Shown here: positions 21,359 through 30,030 of the stretch, piece after piece | How the letters are laid out: the number at the start of each line of letters is the position of its first letter | How positions within the stretch are numbered: position 1 is the first letter of the stretch | DNA from: Symsagittifera roscoffensis | Lineage: Eukaryota > Xenacoelomorpha > Acoela > Convolutidae | DNA length: 64,000 nucleotides | Assembly: GCF_963678635.1 (NCBI RefSeq) | Contig: NC_087070.1 | Span: 42,702,988-42,766,987 of the forward strand | Direction: 5' to 3' | Notes under the pieces: model-generated | Database searches by the model: none | Told to the model about the DNA's origin: nothing | Seen by the model: the letters and a program-made list of their open reading frames with translations, nothing else | Program-made: the position numbers and the translations under genes

Positions 21359-22495
21359 CAATTCAAAAATCCATCAAAAATTGCTACCCAACAGTCACAG
21401 AATCAGTCTTCACCGACATCATCCCAAGATAACCCAACACCACCTTCAACTACTCAAAATCCTCAAACATCTACACGAATTTCTTTTCAAGACAATCCAT
21501 ACACTTTTGAAGAACGACATGCTCGTTTATCAGAACCACTAGAACCAGTTCAACGACAAGCACCTCTAAGCGAACCAACATATAACCTATACCCAACACT
21601 ACCACAAGAACTAAGTAGAATAAGAAATCCTAGTCAAAACCAAAATACAGTCGAAATAAATAGACAAATTATACATCCTCGACGAAACAGAAATTTTCAA
21701 ACTCCCCGAGTTCATTTTGATATACCTCAATCCCCATCACAAAACACTCCAGAAAACCCCATTGGTAAATTACCAGAAACCCCTACGCTTCTTTCACAAC
21801 GTAGCACCTCAAGCCTACCATCAGATTACTTAGGTTCAACACCAACATCTGAACAAATACGTGAAAATCCCTTTAACCCCCCAAACCAGGCATCACGACT
21901 ACCATATTGGACAACACATTCATTTACACAAGGTGAACTAAATTTAGTCAATGATCCAATAGATATTTCTACGGATACAACAACATCCTCATCACTACCA
22001 GAAACATTATCACTACCATCAACACCATCAATAAGCCAGATTTCACCACCACCTTTTAACTTAAATTTTCCAAATAATCTCGACGCCAGATATCGAGAAC
22101 AATCATCAATAAATATTCCTTTAAGATTAGATTGGAATACATTTACAGCACCTCCACCATTATTTGGACAACATCAAGAAAGTAACCGCCTTCATAACTG
22201 GGCACTTAATAGATTACAATATCGCCAAGATATTCACAACGATATCCGTGATCACAATATTCAAATACTCCAACAAAACAGTTTACAATTAAAGTTTGAA
22301 ATCACAGTTAAGTTAAACAATATTACCCAACATCCCTACCCATTAAACCCACCTAACATAACAGCTCAATCACTACCACCACCGTTTATAACTACTGAAG
22401 TAATATACAAATACGACAGATATACCAAAAACACAATTGGCTACATTACATTTTATAATCCATACTCAGGATTATCATACACATGTATATTCTAA
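21359..22495 (+). CDS. 378-codon ORF without any ATG
   Basis: The frame opens after a stop at 21356-21358 and runs to TAA 22493-22495 with no ATG in frame. The first ~240 codons are Ser/Thr/Pro/Gln-rich and probably disordered (for example TSSQDNPTPPSTTQNPQTS). The last ~100 look folded (RLHNWALNRLQYRQDIHN, then β-strand-like segments). Its end overlaps the env ATG by 13 bases. Length, codon style and placement argue that it is real. It must be reached by splicing onto an upstream ATG or by non-AUG initiation. One in-phase possibility joins the donor at 12137 in gag to an acceptor at 21428. Confidence 0.6.
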   Translation, partial: QFKNPSKIATQQSQNQSSPTSSQDNPTPPSTTQNPQTSTRISFQDNPYTFEERHARLSEPLEPVQRQAPLSEPTYNLYPTLPQELSRIRNPSQNQNTVEINRQIIHPRRNRNFQTPRVHFDIPQSPSQNTPENPIGKLPETPTLLSQRSTSSLPSDYLGSTPTSEQIRENPFNPPNQASRLPYWTTHSFTQGELNLVNDPIDISTDTTTSSSLPETLSLPSTPSISQISPPPFNLNFPNNLDARYREQSSINIPLRLDWNTFTAPPPLFGQHQESNRLHNWALNRLQYRQDIHNDIRDHNIQILQQNSLQLKFEITVKLNNITQHPYPLNPPNITAQSLPPPFITTEVIYKYDRYTKNTIGYITFYNPYSGLSYTCIF

Positions 22496-25209
22496 AATTA
22501 TTAATTTTTCTCCAACTCCTTTTTCTAGTAATCTCAAATCAAAACATAAACCCTTCCCCTCGTACAGGACCACAAGATTTATTAGTAACACATTACGATT
22601 GTGAAGAAAATGAACAAAAAACACTACATAAATATGCAATAAATCAAGTATCACAATGTGAAACAGAACCACAAGCTATAGAAACCACAAATGTAATAGC
22701 AACACTCTATTCAAAAGCCCGAGCAACAACAGTTACAGGTTATAAATTCACAGCAACATTTTCCGAAAAGAAAGTACATTGTTCACAAGTCTCGAACGGA
22801 AACAAAAACCGACTTGACCATGAATCATTCTATCAGAGTAATATAGAACGTCTTTTACATCTCAATCCCGACGATTGTAAAAATGAATTACTTAGACTAA
22901 ACATTACACAAAATAAAAACTCCGAAAGAAAGTTAGTTAACTTTCAAGTTTTTTCAGACTCTGTACATCAATCACAACTTGAAAGACACCAAGGACATAT
23001 AAAACTAGACGAAAAATACCCATATAACGGCGCACACGGACGATTAACCTATGACCTACACGATAAACATTGGATACCACACATTGGTATAAATAACCCA
23101 TCCAACTGCAAAGCAGACACAAAAAATAAAGGATACCAAGAAATAATGTTTTTCGATTGGAAAATACAACTCGAAAAAATACAACTAACACGAGATTTAT
23201 CAGATAATACAATGATCTATCAAGGAATCCGATTACCTTGTAAAAATGATCAAGGTTATTGCGACCCTACAACGAGAACACAAGCAACAATTGTTTGGTT
23301 CCCCGAAGATACATGTACAACATTTCAAGTAGCAAGAATACACGCTCGTATGATAAAATTTCACGAAAAATACTTTATACAATCAATTCCATATGAACAA
23401 GTACATCCATCACGAAAACAAAGTACTAATTTTAGAAACATACACAATATAGAAAATAAATTGACACGTTTTCAAATATATCAAGAAACAGAACTTGCAT
23501 GTAAATACAGGAATCCACTTCACAGAACACAATACTCTGAAATATTAGTTGAATACGAAAAAGGATTCGACATGACCACTGGAAAAATAAAACTTGACCC
23601 ATATGCCACAGGTCATCCTCCAAACGAAGGAACATCCTATATACCAGTTAATTGTGAAAAAAGCAACGGACAACCTGGTGGACATCTAAAACCCCATGAC
23701 ACCAGAAGCACACGCTTACAAGAATTATCACTAATGAATACTACATATTTCGGTAATATCCACTATGATATTCATTTAGATATGAAACTAGATTATACAA
23801 TTAGCCGAATTTTTCAAGAAATGTCACTCTCCGAATTAGAAACACTACACCAACTATGCGAATTAGAACGAACACAAATATTACAATCACTTGCACTAGC
23901 AGTATTAAAAATACCCTATGCAGGATACTTATTATCTGGAAATAGATCAAATTTTTTAGACTATGAAGGAAACATCTTATGGTTTTATACTTGTACTAAA
24001 AAAGTATCACCACTATACGTTTTTGAAGATAAACGATGTTATAAAAGAATCCCTATCTTTTATAAGAATAAAGTACATTTCGTGGATACACTTTCACGAA
24101 GAACCTATTTCTGGGATACCGCAGTCCCATGTGGATCAGAAAACAGCCACAATGTAGTACAACTAAACCCTGATGAAAATAAATATTATCTTCTCACTCC
24201 ATATCCAACATTAATGCAATCACTCAAAAAATTTTCACCAGAAAGCATTCGCGCTATTGCTCGAAACCCAAATATAGACTTACAATCAATAGGAATCTAT
24301 TCAAAATCAGATATTCAACATCACATTAGAACACAACAATTCCAAGAATTATTAACACAAATGGACACTATACAAAGACAATCAATAGACCAAAATTTAC
24401 GCAAACTTGCAGAAACCGCAGGATTTGCCGATATCTACACGCAAGACTATAGCGGATATTTTAAAGACATTAAAGATTATATATATCTAAACGGTGAAAA
24501 ATACCGTCCCCAAGATATATCACCAATTAACATTTTTAGCTTTGTTACACTCAAAAATGAGATCCTCGATTTTCTAGGATGGCCCTACTACATCTTAGAA
24601 AAATTGACTATTTTATACGCAATGTTTAACTTTATTGGATTTCTTTTCTCACTTTTAAAAGGAATCTACAACACATGTGCTATACACACACAAGTAAACA
24701 GACAAGCAAGCGTAGCACGCATACTCTTTGCAGGATTTTTTGGAATCTTTTCTACATCTATAAACAAAATTCTTTTAGACGCACAAATAAAAGAATATAA
24801 CACAAAAATAGCAACACGACAAAATACATACGACGAAGAACATAACAATGTAGACATAACGCCAACGGCACCACAATTACCACCCCTACCAAATAACCAT
24901 CCACTATCCCTAGTCCCACGAAATTTTCGAAATTTAGCCATCACACATAATCCAAATTTTCGACTCACCACATCACAAAGTCCCATCCAACATATAATGA
25001 CACACCAGTCACAAGATGATAATACTTATGAACAAATTATTGAACAACCCCATACCACCGCTTTTCAGTCTCAAAATAATCATTTTTTAGCCCACGATGA
25101 GCCGCCAACTTGGATCACTACACCGATCAAATTCCCACCCAACCAATCTTACCTCTCCAATCCCAATAATACCACTTTTTGCTTTTCCGCCACCCGATTT
25201 TCCATCTAG
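22483..25209 (+). CDS. Env-like membrane glycoprotein (908 aa)
   Basis: Starts at an ATG overlapping the end of the previous ORF. Features in order: a hydrophobic signal peptide (residues 1-18); a Cys-rich ectodomain with several N-X-S/T sites (including NITQN, NTT, NRS); a conserved-looking block with WFYTCTKK (Cys 504) and RCYKRIP (Cys 519) followed by VHFVDTLSRR; a predicted membrane anchor near residues 707-727 (ILYAMFNFIGFLFSLL) with a second hydrophobic stretch at about 747-760; and a 150-residue Pro/Asn-rich tail. The arrangement is that of a type I viral envelope protein. The N-terminal YDC motif and the Cys pattern recall glycoproteins of invertebrate negative-strand viruses captured by LTR elements, which I infer rather than show. 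The frame is intact. It is probably translated from a spliced RNA. Its 3' end overlaps the next ORF by 113 bases. Confidence 0.8.
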   Translation: MYILKLLIFLQLLFLVISNQNINPSPRTGPQDLLVTHYDCEENEQKTLHKYAINQVSQCETEPQAIETTNVIATLYSKARATTVTGYKFTATFSEKKVHCSQVSNGNKNRLDHESFYQSNIERLLHLNPDDCKNELLRLNITQNKNSERKLVNFQVFSDSVHQSQLERHQGHIKLDEKYPYNGAHGRLTYDLHDKHWIPHIGINNPSNCKADTKNKGYQEIMFFDWKIQLEKIQLTRDLSDNTMIYQGIRLPCKNDQGYCDPTTRTQATIVWFPEDTCTTFQVARIHARMIKFHEKYFIQSIPYEQVHPSRKQSTNFRNIHNIENKLTRFQIYQETELACKYRNPLHRTQYSEILVEYEKGFDMTTGKIKLDPYATGHPPNEGTSYIPVNCEKSNGQPGGHLKPHDTRSTRLQELSLMNTTYFGNIHYDIHLDMKLDYTISRIFQEMSLSELETLHQLCELERTQILQSLALAVLKIPYAGYLLSGNRSNFLDYEGNILWFYTCTKKVSPLYVFEDKRCYKRIPIFYKNKVHFVDTLSRRTYFWDTAVPCGSENSHNVVQLNPDENKYYLLTPYPTLMQSLKKFSPESIRAIARNPNIDLQSIGIYSKSDIQHHIRTQQFQELLTQMDTIQRQSIDQNLRKLAETAGFADIYTQDYSGYFKDIKDYIYLNGEKYRPQDISPINIFSFVTLKNEILDFLGWPYYILEKLTILYAMFNFIGFLFSLLKGIYNTCAIHTQVNRQASVARILFAGFFGIFSTSINKILLDAQIKEYNTKIATRQNTYDEEHNNVDITPTAPQLPPLPNNHPLSLVPRNFRNLAITHNPNFRLTTSQSPIQHIMTHQSQDDNTYEQIIEQPHTTAFQSQNNHFLAHDEPPTWITTPIKFPPNQSYLSNPNNTTFCFSATRFSI

Positions 25210-26902
25210 TAATGTAACATCAGGCATGAATTCCGACACTAATTCACACATCTCAGTTTTATATTCCATCTCACAACTCAATAACCCGAATATTGAAACC
25301 CCCGATGAATTTGCCGACTCAGAACCATCCCCATCCAATAATTTTCATAACTCTTCTAATTTTTCTCAACCCCCTTTTCAACCCATATTATCCAATAACC
25401 CTGACCCAATCACTTCCACACCCTCTGATGCTTCCCAAGTTACCCCAACCTACTCCTCATTTCATTCTGACCAATCATCTCATTCTCCAGACACCCCCCG
25501 AACCTCCCCAGAGCTAGATAATTTTATTACCCTTCAACAACAACCCTACCACCTCCATACCCCAACAATAAACCAAATCTCCTCCACAATAAATTCATCC
25601 AACCCCCCTACCCCTACACCCTCTTCAAATTATACTGAATCATTAGCACCATCATCCACATCAACTGAATCTTCACTCAACACTAATAGAGCTTACCGCA
25701 CTTTTAAAAGAAAGTTCCCCAACCAATCTTTCCCAGCAAAACCAGGAACAGCCCGTGAATACATCAACCATCCCAAGCATACTAACACAAAAGAATTTTT
25801 AGCCATCACCTTACCCTCATTCCCACAATACACCTTAAACACCCCCCACGACACTAACGAAACACGCAACTTTGTAGATGAATACGTTTTAATGCCCACT
25901 CTCTCTTGGACCTCATATTATCATTTTACTAACCCTCTTTGCTTACCTTTATCTAACACTCACACCGATATAGAGCGAAATACGGACATGCTATATCGAC
26001 TCACTACACCACTAACCGCTAGACAATTTACTTACGTTGGATATAAAAAATCACTAAAAACACACACTGCACCTAGAGCTAACGAATATACACTCGAATA
26101 CTATGATCACAACATCATCAGAGCTAACCAAGATCAATTCTTAGACGACGATCGCTTCGCTAATCCACAAATTACTGAGAAATTTTTCATCAAGACACCA
26201 TATATATTTACACTAAACATCTTCGACCGAAAGTTTGATCACATTATTTCAGAAGCACTAACAGACACACAAGCATACGAAAGTTTTAAAGAACGCTTCC
26301 AAATATTTTCACTAACCTTTCATTTCCTTGCACCACACGAAAGAGATTTACACTGCTCACACGATATTATGTTGCGCACTAAACAAACCCACACATATAG
26401 TTATTATCGCTTCATCCAAAATCACTTTGACCTACACACACCCTCTAGACAACCACACCATCGTTTTCAATTCATTAATTCCAAATACACTTCACCATTT
26501 TTCCTAAATTTCACATATTGCATTAAAGATACTAACCTTCATGGTATTCTTCGCAATTATGATCCCATAACCCAAATGTACATCTTCTGTCCCATCACCA
26601 AGACCTTCAACGCCGATGAATCCCGACCCTTCCTTATCCCGCACGAGTTTGTACAACCTATAGAAATCCCAATTTTAGAATTCATCCACAACACTAAATT
26701 CAATCACAAATTATATAATCTAATCCAAAACACACCTTATGAGTTTGCAGTTGGCACTGAAGAACTAACCACTATTAAGGCACTTCAATTGCTTTGGCCA
26801 CTGCTTCAGACTAAAAATATCATCCGCATCTTAGCTAAACTACTAACAAATTCCGATCTCATCCACGACATCTTCCCCCACGGTTTTTTCCCCGACGACT
26901 AA
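25097..26902 (+). CDS. 601-aa accessory protein of unknown function, overlapping env
   Basis: An ATG-initiated, fully open ORF in another frame from env. The first ~200 residues are Ser/Thr/Pro/Asn-rich. The remainder looks folded, with aromatic-rich segments such as SWTSYYHFTNPLC, YKKSLKTHTAP and HDIMLRTKQTHTYSYY, and only a few cysteines. There is no signal peptide, membrane segment or catalytic motif that I recognise. Its layout (disordered N-terminus, folded C-terminus) resembles the ATG-less ORF at 21359-22495. A gene of this size after env is unusual in Ty3/gypsy elements. The stop is followed at once by a consensus splice donor. Confidence 0.7.
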   Translation: MSRQLGSLHRSNSHPTNLTSPIPIIPLFAFPPPDFPSSNVTSGMNSDTNSHISVLYSISQLNNPNIETPDEFADSEPSPSNNFHNSSNFSQPPFQPILSNNPDPITSTPSDASQVTPTYSSFHSDQSSHSPDTPRTSPELDNFITLQQQPYHLHTPTINQISSTINSSNPPTPTPSSNYTESLAPSSTSTESSLNTNRAYRTFKRKFPNQSFPAKPGTAREYINHPKHTNTKEFLAITLPSFPQYTLNTPHDTNETRNFVDEYVLMPTLSWTSYYHFTNPLCLPLSNTHTDIERNTDMLYRLTTPLTARQFTYVGYKKSLKTHTAPRANEYTLEYYDHNIIRANQDQFLDDDRFANPQITEKFFIKTPYIFTLNIFDRKFDHIISEALTDTQAYESFKERFQIFSLTFHFLAPHERDLHCSHDIMLRTKQTHTYSYYRFIQNHFDLHTPSRQPHHRFQFINSKYTSPFFLNFTYCIKDTNLHGILRNYDPITQMYIFCPITKTFNADESRPFLIPHEFVQPIEIPILEFIHNTKFNHKLYNLIQNTPYEFAVGTEELTTIKALQLLWPLLQTKNIIRILAKLLTNSDLIHDIFPHGFFPDD

Positions 26903-26905
26903 CAG

Positions 26906-26983
26906 GTAAGTATGAATTAAATGAATATTACTAACTAATTAAAATATTAAAAAACTCACCATACTTTATCCATGTTTTCTTTA
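26906..26983 (+). other. Probable 78-bp intron in the 3' untranslated region
   Basis: The stop codon at 26900-26902 is followed by CAG|GTAAGTATG, a near-perfect donor. A pyrimidine-rich acceptor TGTTTTCTTTAG ends at 26983. Size and signals fit a short invertebrate intron. RNA evidence is not available. Confidence 0.45.
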
Positions 26984-28515
26984 GATTTTTAGCCTTCATC
27001 CGACAATCACCTACAAAAACCACAAAAGACAAATAAAAATCGCAAATTTCATCAAACAGATTTCAAAAATTCTATTAATCTCTTACACTTATAAATTTAT
27101 AAATTTAATACCAATGCAATAAATTCATTTCTAAAATTTTCCCCACAAGCAGTAAATCTAATTATGATGAAAATTTGTAACTTAAAATTCCCCCATAACT
27201 AGCAGTAAATTTCCAAATTCTATGCAGTAAATTAATAAAATGCAAATGCAGTACTAACCTTTTGATATTCTCATTCATTCGCACAGAAATTCTATCCACA
27301 CTCGCACAGCTCGCCCACGAAGAATTGTTTAAAATAATGAATTTCAGTTTCAAGTTTTCACACTCAACAACTCTAACATATAATAACATGTTTCAAACCT
27401 TCCTTTAACCCGGTTGGAAAGGAATCATATACTAAACAAAACTAACCAACGCAGCTTACTAAATACCACAAATCATAGAATAACAGCATGACTAAGAAAA
27501 GGAAACCAACGGTACCCAAACCGGATTAACCCAGTTTAAAACTGGATAATTTATTCTTTTGAAGACTATTATAAAGTCTAAGAAAGAAATAATAAAACAC
27601 AAAAAAGTCGAAAGACAAACCCATACCACGAACAATTTGCTTTTTGGAAAAAGGACATAACCAACAAGACATAAGAAAAACCACAACAAACCCAACATAA
27701 AACGTTGTCACATAACAGGACCCCTCATAAAAACCGCATGAAATCATACTCCCACTCCTGGCCTAACCCACCAGGAAGGACGTCCTGAGCATGCTCTATA
27801 GCCGGCCTAACCCACCGCGCTACATCCACGCTTTGTGACCACACCTCTATTTTTAATAAGAGCTACTCAAGGGTGAGTAACTCTTCAAAATAACCGAACT
27901 AAAACAAAAAGCTTTTGTGAAAACAACTAACTAAAATCATAATTAAAAAATATTAAACTAATAAATGTTTTATAAAATGTAAATTACATTATGCAATACA
28001 TAGATCAGAATACAACACCAAGGACGAACATCTAAAGACAAAACGACCCCACTACACTCGAGAGAGAATGATCAACCACAATCGATATGCCACTCACAAT
28101 CACAACTCAAAGGATTTAGAGTACGACTTGACTTCGCAGAAAAGGACTTCATTGAACTAGACCAATGACCACCTCGATGTTCAAGTATACGTACAGATCC
28201 GAGTAACCAGGCATCCCCTCCACGCACAATCTCCACGCCATTCCCAAACTAGATCAGACACAAAAGAAGTTCTCCACGCAGAACAGAAAAACCTGACATA
28301 GCCAACCATTCTGAAATCAGATTTGAGTTTGTTGCAAAGACTTAGTCGTTGTCACTAGACGACACAACGTCTTATGTCTCTAACTCCAGCTTCCTGGAAC
28401 TTCTTTAACAAAGAGGAAACGGAAGAAAATGATGTTCGCCAAAAACCAACGTCCATCATCCATCCTTCAAATTGCAGAAGAACTATTCTAAAAAACTCTG
28501 TAAAACCCGGATGGG
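26984..28515 (+). other. Long 3' untranslated region of the giant element
   Basis: No open frame of note on the plus strand. GGCCTAACCCACC occurs twice (27760-27772 and 27804-27816); read on the minus strand this segment contains TAGCGCGGTGGGTTAGG, similar to a tRNA A box. GCAGTAAAT recurs four times at about 27149-27250. The region ends at AACCCGGATGGG, a weak polypurine tract, directly before the 3' LTR. Confidence 0.5.
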
Positions 28516-28925
28516 TGGAACCTGATCTAAACTACATTTTATGATTGGATAAATTAGATATTTTACCAATGTAAAGTATTTAATATTAACCAATCATGAT
28601 CCATCTAACTAACAACCCACTTATTTGTAAGTGCTGAAGTTACTTGTAATTTCAGCACCAGAGAGATTTGAATTTAACTTAGAAATTAGTTGGACTCTCC
28701 CGAGCACTTCAGCAGCCGCAATAAACCAGTATACCCTAGATCTATTGAGCCTAGCAGAGACTAGTTAAACAACCTGAGACTAGATAGTATAAGAGTAAGA
28801 TTAGGATCGGTATTAGACTAAGAAGTTGCACGAATCTATCCGGCCGAAAATAAGATAGCGTGACGAGCAGACGGTGTACCCTATCCGAAATTACTCTATG
28901 AGTTATACACTCCAGTCCTAACTCA
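28516..28925 (+). repeat. 3' LTR of the giant element
   Basis: 410 bp, same length and by-eye identical sequence to 10009-10418, with AATAAA at the equivalent offset (28720-28725). It is followed by the ATAC target duplication. Confidence 0.93.
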
Positions 28926-28929
28926 ATAC

Positions 28930-29193
28930 TTTGGCCTTCCAGGCCGAACATAAATATGTATATAATCTATATAAATAATCGGAGTTCTATATCTGGACGG
29001 ATATCCGTGGTTTTGTTATAAGACAGTGGTCATGTTAACACCGATTGGTTCTTGATAGAAAAAGCATTGTGTTTCACTTATTCATTGAACTCCCCGGCTT
29101 GAGAAAGATTTCTTGAATTAAAATCCTGTCGAAAAAGCGTAGACATTAAAGACTTATTTGGAATTCGGAAAAATTTGTTAAATTTGATCTTAC
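28930..29193. other. Intron 2 of the EF-hand gene, right of the giant element
   Basis: Host intron sequence between the target duplication and the donor of exon 29194-29257. A small hairpin GGCCTTCCAGGCC lies at about 28933-28945. Confidence 0.5.
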
Positions 29194-29257
29194 CATTTTC
29201 GTCGAATTTCTCCATGAGCTCGTCCACATCTGATTGGCTGGGGTTAAGTTGACATAC
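29194..29257 (-). CDS. EF-hand protein, second coding exon
   Basis: A 64-nt exon lies between an acceptor TTTTCACAG and a donor G|GTAAGATC. It encodes VCQLNPSQSDVDELMEKFDEN plus the first base of the next codon. This is the EF1-EF2 linker and the incoming helix of EF2, where the loop begins FDEN. The donor leaves phase 1, which fits the acceptor at 7451 exactly. The intron on its 5' side is 665 bp. The intron on its 3' side is about 21.7 kb and contains the giant retroelement. Confidence 0.85.
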
Positions 29258-29922
29258 CTGTGAAAACAAATGAGTTCAAACTGACGTGAAAAAAACAATT
29301 CAACAGATCCATTTGATCATAAACTACCTCAACAAAACCTCTGGTATGGTGAATGTACAAAATATGTCACAAATGTTATATTGATTTTCTTTTTAGTTTT
29401 TTTAGGTGATTTTTGATCCGATCAACGTTCTTGTTGAATAGGGTTATGGTTCCAATAAGATACATCCATTACTGGAGCTACTGGAATGACATTTCTTGCC
29501 GGTGACCTGAACTTGTGAAAGAAAATTCCATCTACAACGTCTTTGAGCGGATCGAAAATAACCTTTAATCCTCCGTGGTTCGAGCTGCAATTGATAATTC
29601 CGATTTTTTTCCGAGTCACCGATTAAAAATATTTGCAAAAATTTTTCCGACTATTTTAGTTTTTATGCTTGTTTTTTAGCCGCTGATTTTGAAAACAGAG
29701 TGAAACGGGGAAAGGCTGGAGAGAGTTGGCAGTGTTGGTGGGGGGGCTGGATATTTGGTTATGCTTAAATTAAAACTCAATCCGAAACCTTCCTTAAGAT
29801 TTGAGCCTTTGGTTTTTTGTTTTGAAAATTACAACTTTGGGCGGAATAAGTAAAGAGACCCACAAAACCTTCAAACCCCACCCCTGCTATCCATCTAAGT
29901 ACACTCAGACACAGACACACAC

Positions 29923-30030
29923 CTGCATCAGTTTTTTCAGCTCCTCACTGTCAATGCAGCCACTCTTGTTCACGTCGAATGTCTCGAAACTCCGCCTCCA
30001 CCGGTCTGCAAACTCATCCGATGATCCCAT
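29923..30030 (-). CDS. EF-hand protein, first recognisable coding exon
   Basis: This exon reads in frame from an ATG at 30030 for 36 codons to a donor AG|GTGTGTG. It encodes a helix followed by a canonical EF-hand loop (DVNKSGCIDSEE: acidic or amide residues at loop positions 1, 3 and 5, Gly at 6, Glu at 12) and the exiting helix EELKKLMQ. It joins in phase 0 to the exon at 29194-29257. Together the four exons in this window give a calmodulin/troponin-C-type chain: EF1 here, EF2 across the 29194/7451 junction, a degenerate EF3 in 7304-7451 and the start of EF4 in 488-579. A role as a Ca2+ sensor or buffer is inferred from the family; the exact member is not identified. The frame has an in-frame TAA a few codons upstream of the ATG, but a 5' exon spliced just before it cannot be excluded. 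GC content is clearly higher than in the surrounding intron. Confidence 0.85.

Larger units (their letters stand above)
10009..28925 (+). mobile_element. Giant (18.9 kb) Ty3/gypsy-type endogenous retrovirus-like element
   Basis: The element is bounded by two 410-bp direct repeats starting TGGAACCTG and ending CTAACTCA (TG...CA) and flanked by ATAC on both sides (10005-10008 and 28926-28929). The domain order Gag - CCHC - protease - RT - RNase H - integrase is that of Ty3/gypsy (Metaviridae). Env and further ORFs follow Pol, as in complex retroviruses. It sits antisense in intron 2 of the EF-hand gene. It is about two to three times the usual length of such elements. The LTRs look identical by eye, implying very recent insertion, yet Gag-Pol carries apparent lesions. 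The plus strand is strongly A-rich and G-poor throughout. Confidence 0.93.

Noticed and set aside
27755-27840. tRNA gene on the minus strand
   Set aside because: An A-box-like motif is present but no B box, anticodon stem or acceptor pairing could be drawn.
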